Shown: piece by piece, positions 7,106 to 13,686 of the stretch
Layout: each line of letters opens with the position of its first letter
How positions within the stretch are numbered: the first letter of the stretch is position 1
NCBI GenBank assembly: GCA_044375915.1
Contig: JBILLU010000035.1
Span: forward strand, 1-23,254
DNA length: 23,254 nt
Reading direction: 5' to 3'
Origin: JAFEBO01 sp044375915
GTDB taxonomy: Bacteria; Planctomycetota; Phycisphaerae; Phycisphaerales; UBA1924
Notes under the pieces: model-generated
What the model saw: the letters and a program-made list of their open reading frames with translations, nothing else
What the model was told of the DNA's origin: nothing
The model's database searches: none
Translations under genes and position numbers: made by a program

Positions 7106-7510
7106 ATGAAGACCTTCGAACGCGTTTCGGCCGCGATCTCTGTTGGCACCGTCTCTGCTCTACTGATCGGCTGCGGCACCGGCGCGCCGGACATCACGGG
7201 GCGAGTGATCTCCGGACCGAGTTCGATCGTCATGGCCGCCGACCCGAAGGACCCGCGAATGTCTCAGGACGGCATCGCGTCGACCAACATCGTCGTGCGG
7301 AAGTACGCGGGCGAGGGTTCGACCGGCCCGATCATCGCCAGCGGCGTCTCAACCGAGAAGGGCGAGTTCCGTGTGCCGCTGACGGACATCGATGCCCAGA
7401 AGTTTGAGATGGTGCTGACCGCGACCACGCCAGACAAGCGGATCAGTCGCGGGCGTTTTTACATGCAGGCGGGGAGGCCCATCTTGGTCGTCGTCCGCGA
7501 TACCCAGTGA
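7106..7510 (+). CDS. Small putative lipoprotein
   Basis: This 134-residue protein starts with a lipoprotein signal peptide: positively charged MKTFER, a hydrophobic core and the lipobox LIGC, with Cys23 the likely lipidated residue. The mature part (ITGRVISGPSSIVMAA, then GVSTEKGEFRVPL and RPILVVVRD) resembles small beta-sandwich carboxypeptidase-regulatory-like domains, but I do not recognise a named family. It would sit on a membrane facing the periplasm. GGAG at 7097-7100, 5 nt before the ATG, supports the start. It lies 158 bp upstream of the PilZ-like gene on the same strand, and the two may be transcribed together unless the palindrome at 7575-7587 marks a separate promoter. Confidence 0.75.
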   Translation: MKTFERVSAAISVGTVSALLIGCGTGAPDITGRVISGPSSIVMAADPKDPRMSQDGIASTNIVVRKYAGEGSTGPIIASGVSTEKGEFRVPLTDIDAQKFEMVLTATTPDKRISRGRFYMQAGRPILVVVRDTQ

Positions 7511-7574
7511 TGCCCCGAGTGTGCGACGGCACGCTTCACCGCGACAGTCCGCACAGACGCGAGCAGCCGAGTCC

Positions 7575-7587
7575 GAGAATTATTCTC
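7575..7587. promoter_or_regulatory. AT-rich 6-1-6 palindrome, possible Fur-family operator
   Basis: GAGAATTATTCTC is a perfect inverted hexamer pair (GAGAAT-T-ATTCTC) in otherwise GC-rich DNA. It matches the Fur 6-1-6 pattern GATAAT-N-ATTATC at 5 of 6 bases per arm. It contains TATTCT (7581-7586), a possible -10 hexamer, although I see no good -35. It lies 81 bp before the PilZ-like start. The assignment is motif resemblance only. Confidence 0.3.
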
Positions 7588-7656
7588 AATGGTCGCTGCG
7601 TGAACCATGCGTCGACAGTGTCCGATGCTTCTGAACCTGGCCCCTTTGGCCCAGTC

Positions 7657-7661
7657 AGGAG
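7657..7661 (+). promoter_or_regulatory. Ribosome-binding site that sets the PilZ-like gene start
   Basis: AGGAG lies 7 nt before the ATG at 7669, near-ideal spacing. This selects ATG 7669 over the longer open frame beginning at 7507, whose extra 54 residues look non-coding. Confidence 0.6.
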
Positions 7662-7668
7662 ACTCGGA

Positions 7669-8511
7669 ATGCCCGCAAGCCGCTCTCGCACCGAACGCTG
7701 GCGTGATTCGTTGCAGCAGATCCAGGACCGCAACGGCGGGATGGAGTTCACCATCGCCCGGCCGGGCCTCGACCCGCACTCGACCGCCGGCGACCTGCTC
7801 TGGCGGGTCCGCATCGTGAAGCAGAACGACGCTGAGTTGGTGCTCGAAGCCCCAACCGCCATGGGCAGCACGATTCACCTCAACGCGGATGTGGAAGTGG
7901 TGTGCATCTTCTCGGTGGGGCAGAACCGCTGGATGTTCAAATCCAAGACGCTGGGCATGACCACCTCGGCCGGCCCCGGCCGTCAACTCATGCCCGCTGT
8001 CCGCATCGCCATGCCCGCCGACGTCGAGCGCTGTCAGCGCCGGGCGTACATGCGTGTTTCCACCGCCGAGGTGCGGCCAATCACCGTTGAGTGCTTCCCG
8101 CTCATCGATCCCGCGTCCGCCGTCGAGGCCGAGCGGGCGAGCCGCGACGCCATCCTGAACGCCGGTCGCGAATCGTCCGCCATGCCCAACGTGGGCCCCA
8201 GCTTCACCGCCACCCTGGTCAACATCGGCGGCGGCGGCGTGGGCCTCATGGTTCCCCGCGATCAATCCCGCGGCGTCGATCGCTCGAAATTCATCTGGAC
8301 CCGACTCGACCTCCGCCCCGAACTCGCCGCGCCGCTGGCGGTCACCGGACGCATTGTCCATACGCACCTGAACCATGAGCAGGACGTCTATCTCGGCGTC
8401 TCGTTCGAGTTCGCCTTCCACGCGGCCCACAGGCCGTTCGTTGGCGAAGTGCTCGTCAAGTACGCCGAGGGCTTGGCGAATCAGCAGTTCGCGAACCGCA
8501 AGGCGGCTTAG
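7669..8511 (+). CDS. PilZ-like / YcgR-type protein, possible c-di-GMP effector
   Basis: The 280-residue protein has the two-part layout of flagellar-brake YcgR proteins. An N-terminal beta domain (about residues 40-100, with LLWRVRIVKQNDAELVLEAP and VVCIFSVGQNRWMFKSKTLG) is followed by a PilZ-like barrel beginning QRRAYMRVS (123-131). PilZ domains bind cyclic di-GMP through RxxxR and (D/N)xSxxG. RAYMR (125-129) fits the first motif. The second reads NIGGGG (185-190), with Gly in place of Ser, so binding is plausible but unproven. A roughly 40-residue segment (142-180) lies between the two motifs, longer than usual. No transmembrane segment is visible, so it is probably cytoplasmic. No flagellar or pilus genes are in the window. 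The start is fixed by AGGAG 7 nt upstream. Confidence 0.7.
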   Translation: MPASRSRTERWRDSLQQIQDRNGGMEFTIARPGLDPHSTAGDLLWRVRIVKQNDAELVLEAPTAMGSTIHLNADVEVVCIFSVGQNRWMFKSKTLGMTTSAGPGRQLMPAVRIAMPADVERCQRRAYMRVSTAEVRPITVECFPLIDPASAVEAERASRDAILNAGRESSAMPNVGPSFTATLVNIGGGGVGLMVPRDQSRGVDRSKFIWTRLDLRPELAAPLAVTGRIVHTHLNHEQDVYLGVSFEFAFHAAHRPFVGEVLVKYAEGLANQQFANRKAA

Positions 8512-8527
8512 CCACGGTTCCCGGTTC

Positions 8528-8559
8528 CACGATTTGACCCGCGCAGCGGTCAAGTCGTG
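8528..8559 (+). other. Hairpin downstream of the PilZ-like gene
   Basis: CACGATTTGACC (8528-8539) pairs with GGTCAAGTCGTG (8548-8559) over 12 positions with one T-G wobble and an 8-nt loop. It starts 17 nt after the stop codon and could protect or define the 3' end. There is no T-run, so it is not a standard terminator by itself. Confidence 0.45.
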
Positions 8560-8650
8560 TGCAGACTTCGGTCCTGAGCGACGTCGCCCGGATTGTCCGA
8601 TCGCGTCCAAACCGGGACCCCCGAAACACACCCATCGCGACTGAACGAAA

Positions 8651-8673
8651 AACGCCCCGCATCGCGGGGCGTT
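8651..8673. terminator. Bidirectional intrinsic terminator
   Basis: AACGCCCCGC (8651-8660) and GCGGGGCGTT (8664-8673) form a perfect 10-bp stem with loop ATC. On the minus strand the stem runs into TTTTTCGTT, a proper U-tract, 40 bp after the DUF4097-like gene stop. On the plus strand it runs into GTTTGTTCTTTC, so it can also end PilZ-gene transcripts. Confidence 0.85.
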
Positions 8674-8712
8674 TGTTCTTTCGTGCCGGATTCACCTTGA
8701 AGGATCCACGGT

Positions 8713-9528
8713 TTACGAGAACGTCCACTGCTTGTAGTACTTCTTGTGCGGGTTGCCGAAGCGGTAGGGCCCGACGCGCATGTCGATCTGGCCCTCGTTG
8801 GTCTTGACGTTGACCTTGTTGGTGCCGCGGTTCAGCACGCCCTTGAACGAGCCGGGCTTATGCACGCTGTGCTCGAGCTGGCCTGTCCACGCCGAGATAT
8901 TCGCCAGCATGCCGTTACCGCTGAGGAGCTCGATCGTGCCGGCGGTTCCGGTGGGGAAGATGAGATCGATGTTGCCGCTCGCGGTGGAGATGGACACCGG
9001 TGCGGTGACGGGCTTGCCCGCTTCGAACTTCACGGCGCCACCAGGCAGTCCGGCGCCGCCGTTGTCGATCTGAACCGCGCCGGAGACCCCGCGCACGTCG
9101 ACAAGACCTTCGGAGTTCTTGATCCGCACGCCGTCGCATGAGGGAAGGACGACAATGACCTGCACCCAGTGGTCCTTGATGTCGGGCGTGCGCTCGGTCG
9201 GGCGGACCGTCAGGACAGCGCGGCCGTCGGTCTCGGTGATCGCCGCGGTGACCCAGAGATTGCCGTCGTAGTTGGCCGTCGGCTCGCCGGTCCGGGACCC
9301 GCCGCGGGCGATCACCCGAGGCTGGGTTTCCTCGTTGTCAACATACACGAGCACCGAGCCGCGGGGGTTCTCGACATCGAGGGCGACCGAGGGCGAACGT
9401 TCAAGTGCGTCGAGCCCCGTCACGGTGACCGGCGGTGCCGACTTGCAGCCGCCCAGGCCACTGAGACCGATCAAGCACGCGGCAGCGACAAGCCGTGCCG
9501 CGATGGAAGTTCTGAAAGCCGATGTCAT
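8713..9528 (-). CDS. DUF4097-like lipoprotein (putative adhesin fold)
   Basis: This 271-residue protein has a lipoprotein signal peptide with lipobox LGGC (Cys28), so it is probably membrane-anchored and faces the periplasm. The mature part shows the short beta-repeat pattern of DUF4097 proteins: VQVIVVLPSCDGVRIKNSEG, VDVRGVSGAVQIDNGG, APVSISTASGNIDLIFPTG and VNVKTNEGQIDMRVG. Each repeat has an N-S/T-x-G-type turn, as in a beta-helix or beta-prism. The molecular role of the family is not established. ATG 9528 is chosen because it opens the signal peptide and has GGAG 9 nt upstream. The frame is open further (to 10008) but that part is Pro/Arg-rich and non-coding in character. A terminator follows the stop. 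It is divergent from rny across 597 bp. Confidence 0.78.
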   Translation of the reverse strand: MTSAFRTSIAARLVAAACLIGLSGLGGCKSAPPVTVTGLDALERSPSVALDVENPRGSVLVYVDNEETQPRVIARGGSRTGEPTANYDGNLWVTAAITETDGRAVLTVRPTERTPDIKDHWVQVIVVLPSCDGVRIKNSEGLVDVRGVSGAVQIDNGGAGLPGGAVKFEAGKPVTAPVSISTASGNIDLIFPTGTAGTIELLSGNGMLANISAWTGQLEHSVHKPGSFKGVLNRGTNKVNVKTNEGQIDMRVGPYRFGNPHKKYYKQWTFS

Positions 9529-9586
9529 GCGTCGAAACTCCGTGTGTGGACCACCTGATACGGTGGAAGGGGGGCCGTGCGTGTGT

Positions 9587-9613
9587 GGGGAAGGGGTGGG
9601 GAAAGGGTGGGGG
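9587..9613 (+). other. G-quadruplex-forming tract
   Basis: Five G-runs of 4, 4, 4, 3 and 5 bases are separated by loops of 2, 1, 3 and 1 nt on the plus strand, a textbook intramolecular G-quadruplex pattern. It lies 59 bp upstream of the DUF4097-like start on the non-template strand's complement, so it could affect that promoter or the divergent rny transcript. Confidence 0.6.
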
Positions 9614-10111
9614 ACTTGGTTGGGTGCTCTCAGGATCGGCCGCGGCCGAGGTCTGGCCGCAGTTTCGGCCGAAGCGGCCGCCGTCTTGCGAGTCCAAATG
9701 GGCTCGGGCACAATTCCTGAACACGACCGCCCTGTTTGAGGTAAGATACGCCGAACCGGGCACGGGCCCGGACAAAGTACGACTGAAAGTTTGGGAACTC
9801 GTTTTCGACCAGGGACATCCGCAGACTGACACGAGAGTTGGAGTTTCGAGCGTTGTTCGTCCGCCGCTGAGGCGTCGCGAGCGACCGACACCCGAGCCAA
9901 GTTCGACCGCGGCACAGCCGTTGTTCGGGCGATAGGCGAAGGAGCGGACGCACCCGCACGCCGCACGCGACGGATTTTCCGGGGCAGGATTGGGAAACCC
10001 ATCGGCAAGGACGCATGGCTTCACGCAACGACCAAGTTCAAGCCGGTGAGTAGTCGATCAACGCAGCGATCCGCTCGCGCCAGTGTGCCGCACGTTCCGG
10101 TCGATCCCTGA

Positions 10112-10119
10112 AAGGGGGA
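10112..10119 (+). promoter_or_regulatory. Ribosome-binding site of rny supporting a GTG start
   Basis: AAGGGGGA ends 6 nt before the GTG at 10126 and is the strongest Shine-Dalgarno-like tract nearby. It supports GTG 10126 over the later in-frame ATG at 10165, which would remove part of the N-terminal membrane region. Confidence 0.6.
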
Positions 10120-10125
10120 TCGCCC

Positions 10126-11727
10126 GTGGCTCTCATTGCACTCACCGCACCACTCACGCTGGCCATGGAAGGCCCGGCGCTCTTCGGCTCCATCGCCGGG
10201 GCGGCCGCCGTCGCCCTCGTCATCGGCTTCGCGATCGCGCGCGTCCTCGGGGCCTCCGCCCTGTCGGCCGCCAAGGCCAAGGTCGGCGAGACCGTCGCCC
10301 GGGCCGAACAGGAAGCCCGCATCGCCGCCGAGAAGATCCGCGTCGACGCCGAGAAGCAACTGCTCGAGCGGAAGTCCGCGATCGAGAAGGAGATCGAAGG
10401 CGAGCGTGACGAGCTCCGCGAGGCCGAGCGTCGCCTCCAGAAGCGTGAAGACGCCTTTGACCGCAAGGAAGAATCCTTCACTCAGAAGGAACAGGCCGTC
10501 ACGCGCCAGGCCGAGTCGCTCAAGGCCCGCGAGCAGAACATGCAGGCCCGGGAGTCCGAACTCGACCGGATCATCAAGGAGCAGAAGGACAAGCTGTTCC
10601 AGCTGACCGGCCTCTCGCCTGAGCAGGCCCGGGCCGAGCTCCTTTTGAAGGTCGAGGAAGACTCCCGCCACGAGGTCTCCAAGGTCGTTCGCAAGATCAC
10701 CGAGACCGCCGAGAGCGAGGCCCGCGAGAAGGCCCGCGAGATCACCCTCATGGCGGTGCAGCGCTACGCCACAGAGCACACCTCGGACGCCACCGTGCGC
10801 ACCGTCGCGATCCCCTCCGACGACATGAAGGGCCGCATCATCGGGCGCGAGGGTCGCAACATCCGCGCCATCGAAAAAGCCACCGGCGCCGACATCATCG
10901 TCGACGACACGCCCGGCGTCATTGTCGTCTCGTGCTTCGACAAGATCCGCCAAGCAACCGCGGTTGAATCACTCGAGCGACTCATCGCCGACGGCCGCAT
11001 GCACCCCACCCGCATCGAAGAAGTCGTCGAGAAGGTCAAGAGCGAGATCAACGAGAAGGTCATCAAGTTCGGCCGCGACGGCGTGCTCGAGGCCAACCTC
11101 CGCGGCATCCACCCCAAGGTCAGCGAGGCCATGGGCAAGCTCGCCTACCGCACGTCTTACGGCCAGAACGTGCTCCGTCACTCCATCGAGGTCGCGTACC
11201 TCTGCCAGATCATCGCCGATCAGCTCGGCCTCGACGGCACCATCGCCCGCCGCTGCGGCTTCCTCCACGACATCGGCAAAGCGATGGACCACGAGATGGA
11301 GGGCGGCCACCCCAAGATCGGCATGGACTTCGCCCGCCAGTACGGGGAGAAAGAACCCGTCCTCAACGCCATCGGCGGCCACCACGCCGACATTCCCTCG
11401 ACCAGCTTCTACACCCCGATCGTCATGGCAGCCGACGCCGTCTCCTCCGCCCGCCCCGGCGCCCGCCGCGAGAGCATGGAGAAGTACGTCCAACGCCTCA
11501 ACGAACTGCAGGACATCGCCATGGGCTTCCGCGGCGTCAACGAGGCCCACGCCATCCAGGCTGGCCGTGAGGTGCGGGTCATGGTTGACGCGAACCGCGT
11601 CAACGACGACGAGGCGTTCCTGATCGCCCACAAGATCGCCAAACGCGTCAGCGAAGAGATGACCTTCCCCGGCGAGATCAAGGTCACCGTCCTCCGCGAG
11701 ACCCGCGCCATCGAGGTCGCACGCTGA
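10126..11727 (+). CDS. rny: Ribonuclease Y
   Basis: RNase Y is a membrane-tethered endoribonuclease that initiates mRNA decay in many bacteria. The 533-residue product matches the family in length and order. It has one N-terminal membrane helix (about 18-42), then a long charged coiled coil (about 45-200, rich in EKE/ERK heptads). A KH RNA-binding domain follows with GRIIGREGRNIRAIEKATG (about 236-254; the GxxG loop is GREG). The HD phosphohydrolase domain carries the paired metal ligands in LHDIGKAMDHEMEG (His381-Asp382), with RHSIEVAYL before it and GGHHADI after it. All key residues are present. The C-terminus MTFPGEIKVTVLRETRAIEVAR is typical. A long leader precedes it, and the M20 peptidase follows 77 bp later on the same strand, possibly co-transcribed. 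Confidence 0.97.
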   Translation: MALIALTAPLTLAMEGPALFGSIAGAAAVALVIGFAIARVLGASALSAAKAKVGETVARAEQEARIAAEKIRVDAEKQLLERKSAIEKEIEGERDELREAERRLQKREDAFDRKEESFTQKEQAVTRQAESLKAREQNMQARESELDRIIKEQKDKLFQLTGLSPEQARAELLLKVEEDSRHEVSKVVRKITETAESEAREKAREITLMAVQRYATEHTSDATVRTVAIPSDDMKGRIIGREGRNIRAIEKATGADIIVDDTPGVIVVSCFDKIRQATAVESLERLIADGRMHPTRIEEVVEKVKSEINEKVIKFGRDGVLEANLRGIHPKVSEAMGKLAYRTSYGQNVLRHSIEVAYLCQIIADQLGLDGTIARRCGFLHDIGKAMDHEMEGGHPKIGMDFARQYGEKEPVLNAIGGHHADIPSTSFYTPIVMAADAVSSARPGARRESMEKYVQRLNELQDIAMGFRGVNEAHAIQAGREVRVMVDANRVNDDEAFLIAHKIAKRVSEEMTFPGEIKVTVLRETRAIEVAR

Positions 11728-11804
11728 TCCATTCCGTTTCCGTCTCGCTCATGCGGCCGCTCGACGCGGCCCACCAGCCGCACCACACGCACCGAGAATC
11801 CCCA

Positions 11805-13241
11805 ATGCCCATCAACGTCGATCAGGTCCTCAGCCGCTTGGAGTCGCAGGAGAAGCAGCAGATCCAGGAATTGATGGACTGGCTGCGCATTCCGAGCATC
11901 AGCACCGATCCGGCGTATCGCTCGCACTGCCGCCGGGCGGCGCAATGGGCCTCGGACCATTTGACCGCCAGCGGCTTCACCTCAGCGCTCCGCGAGACCG
12001 GCACGCAGGCCAACCCCGGACACCCGATTGTGTTGGCCCACGCGCCGGGCGATCCGTCGTACAAGGGGCCACATGTTCTCTTCTACGGTCACTACGACGT
12101 GCAGCCGGTGGACCCGCTCGACCTCTGGGAGTCTCCGCCGTTCGAGCCGAAGCTCATCGAGACCGGAACCGCCGGCGGCCCCGGTCCTCGCATCGTCGCC
12201 CGCGGCGCGGTCGACGACAAGGGTCAGGTCATGATGTTCCTCTCCGCGATGCGGGCGTGGAAGGAGATCGCTGGCCTGGCGGCGGGCGGCGTGAAGATGA
12301 CCGTCCTGCTCGAAGGCGAAGAGGAGTCGGGCAGCGTCAATCTCGACGCGTTCCTCGATGCCAACAAAGCCGAGCTGTCCAAGTGCACCGTCTGCCTGAT
12401 CTCCGACACCGGCATGCTCGGCCGCGGACGCCCCGCAATCACCTACGGCGTGCGCGGGCTGGCCTACACCGAGGTCGTGCTCCACGCTGCGAACCAGGAC
12501 TTGCACTCCGGCCTTTGGGGCGGCCGCTGCCCCAATCCGATTAGCGAGTTGACGAAAGTGCTGGCTCAGCTCTGGGACAACGACCGCAAGGTCACCATCC
12601 CCGGCTTTTACGACCGCGTGCGTCCGATCACGCAGGGCGAGCGCGAAGCGTGGAAGAACCTTAACATCGACGCCGCCGAGAGCCTGAGCAAGATCGGCCT
12701 CGGCCCCGAGGCCAACGTCGGCGAGACCGGCTACTCCGCGACTGAACGCGAATGGGCACGCCCTACGGCGGAGATCAACGGCATCGTCGGCGGCTACACC
12801 GGCAAGGGCGCCAAGACCGTCATCCCCGCGTACGCCAGCGCCAAGGTGAGCTTCCGTCTCGTCGCCGATCAGGACCCGGTGCAGGTCACCGAGGCGTTCT
12901 TCAAGTGGTGCCAGGACCGCACGCCCGCGGGCTGCCGCTGGGAACTCATCGACCATCACGGCGGTCACCCCGCGACGGTGCGGACCGACTCGAAAGAACT
13001 CTCCGCGGCGGTTCGGGCGATCGATCGGGCTACAGGCCGCAAGGCCCAGCTGATCAAGAGCGGCGGCTCGATCCCCGTCGCCGGCTCGCTCAAGAGCAAG
13101 CTCGGCGTCGAGACCATCTTCATGGGCTTCGGGCTGGAGGACGACCGCGTCCACTCGCCCAACGAGAAGTTCGAACTCGAATGCCTCCGCATGGGTACGC
13201 GGAGCCACGCGATGTTCATTGATGAGTTGAAAAGGCTCTGA
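11805..13241 (+). CDS. M20-family metallopeptidase (dipeptidase-like)
   Basis: This 478-residue cytoplasmic di-zinc hydrolase belongs to the ArgE/DapE/carnosinase-like M20 family, dipeptidase branch. Metal and catalytic motifs are intact: FYGHYDVQPVDPLDLW (His96, Asp98), RGAVDDKGQ (metal-bridging Asp near 137-138), LEGEEESGS (general-base Glu and ligand Glu, about 172-174), LISDTGM (Asp ligand) and DRVHSPNEKF (C-terminal His ligand). The lid/dimerisation domain occupies the middle, with GLAYTEVVLHAANQDLHSGLWGG. The real substrate, probably a dipeptide or N-acyl amino acid, cannot be read from sequence. ATG 11805 gives a normal family start (MPINVDQVLSRLESQ). No Shine-Dalgarno is obvious. It ends 19 bp from the convergent small membrane-protein gene. 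Confidence 0.92.
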   Translation: MPINVDQVLSRLESQEKQQIQELMDWLRIPSISTDPAYRSHCRRAAQWASDHLTASGFTSALRETGTQANPGHPIVLAHAPGDPSYKGPHVLFYGHYDVQPVDPLDLWESPPFEPKLIETGTAGGPGPRIVARGAVDDKGQVMMFLSAMRAWKEIAGLAAGGVKMTVLLEGEEESGSVNLDAFLDANKAELSKCTVCLISDTGMLGRGRPAITYGVRGLAYTEVVLHAANQDLHSGLWGGRCPNPISELTKVLAQLWDNDRKVTIPGFYDRVRPITQGEREAWKNLNIDAAESLSKIGLGPEANVGETGYSATEREWARPTAEINGIVGGYTGKGAKTVIPAYASAKVSFRLVADQDPVQVTEAFFKWCQDRTPAGCRWELIDHHGGHPATVRTDSKELSAAVRAIDRATGRKAQLIKSGGSIPVAGSLKSKLGVETIFMGFGLEDDRVHSPNEKFELECLRMGTRSHAMFIDELKRL

Positions 13242-13260
13242 GCACGCGGCTCGGACCGGT

Positions 13261-13560
13261 CTAGTGCTTCGCGCGCTGGGCCGGGGCGTGCGGTTTGGCG
13301 GCGTCCTTGGCGGTGGCCCGGGCGGTGGCGTTGGCGGTGGCGTTGGTTGGGCTGAGCTCCACCTCGCCTGATTGGGCGGCTTCCTGCAGCGCCCGGAGCT
13401 TGGCGTAGTACTGGGTCCGCAACCGAGCCACGTTAACCTGCAGGTCGTGGATGTACGACTGGTTGCGGATCACCGAGGCGAGGGTATAGAGCATCGCCAG
13501 GACGCCCGCGAGCGAAAGGGCCACGACGACGATCCAAGAGTTGCCCAGAACCTCGGCCAT
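13261..13560 (-). CDS. Small one-helix membrane protein, unknown function
   Basis: This 99-residue protein has one strongly hydrophobic helix near the N-terminus (about residues 9-30, SWIVVVALSLAGVLAMLYTLASV). A short amphipathic, coiled-coil-like part follows (SYIHDLQVNVARLRTQYYAKLRALQEAAQ, about 35-63), then a low-complexity Ala/Thr/Lys tail ending in basic residues. I do not recognise a family. The layout recalls small FtsL/FtsB-like bitopic proteins, but nothing specific supports that. ATG 13560 is the first Met of the hydrophobic segment, and the longer upstream frame (to 14475) is the shadow of the neighbouring gene. It is divergent from the 810-residue membrane protein, with 126 bp between the starts. 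Confidence 0.6.
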   Translation of the reverse strand: MAEVLGNSWIVVVALSLAGVLAMLYTLASVIRNQSYIHDLQVNVARLRTQYYAKLRALQEAAQSGEVELSPTNATANATARATAKDAAKPHAPAQRAKH

Positions 13561-13671
13561 GACACCGAGAATCGGATCAGGACGTTGCCAACTTTCGCCG
13601 GATGCTTCAGGTTCGGTGCGAATCGTGCGAACCGCGCGGCTTGGCTCGACGCATCGTCCCCGGCGACCCTT

Positions 13672-13677
13672 TAGAAT
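13672..13677 (+). promoter_or_regulatory. Candidate -10 hexamer (TAGAAT) near the start of the 810-aa protein gene
   Basis: TAGAAT ends 9 nt before the ATG at 13687, so transcription would begin only a few nt before, or at, the start codon. No Shine-Dalgarno and no clear -35 are visible. Confidence 0.35.
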
Positions 13678-13686
13678 GCTGCAACC

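Larger units (their letters stand above)
9529..10125. other. Long intergenic/leader region upstream of rny
   Basis: These 597 bp carry no gene I can support. They hold a G-quadruplex motif (9587-9613), five GGCCG units within about 45 bp including the palindrome TTCGGCCGAA (9664-9673), and a possible promoter with TAAGAT at 9742-9747 and a weak TGAACA 18 nt upstream. If that promoter drives rny, its leader is about 370 nt. The last part (9970-10055) can fold (TGGG-AAA-CCCA hairpin, then GGACGCA) and contains a 12-codon ORF at 10015-10053. Open frames crossing the region look like noise. Confidence 0.5.

Noticed and set aside
9522..9935. 137-aa plus-strand frame in the rny upstream region
   Set aside because: It begins inside the lipoprotein gene and crosses the G-quadruplex tract. 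Its composition is unlike the neighbours and it has no family resemblance.
9985..10055. Definite c-di-GMP-I riboswitch upstream of rny
   Set aside because: The order of a GAAA-containing loop and GGACGCA is suggestive, but required core bases and spacing do not fit. It is kept only as a candidate structured leader.
10021..10953. 310-aa minus-strand frame opposite rny
   Set aside because: Its leucine-rich sequence is the complement of the RNase Y coiled coil. No independent start signal or family is visible.
11982..13208. 408-aa minus-strand frame opposite the M20 peptidase
   Set aside because: Shadow frame. The plus strand has all M20 metal motifs.
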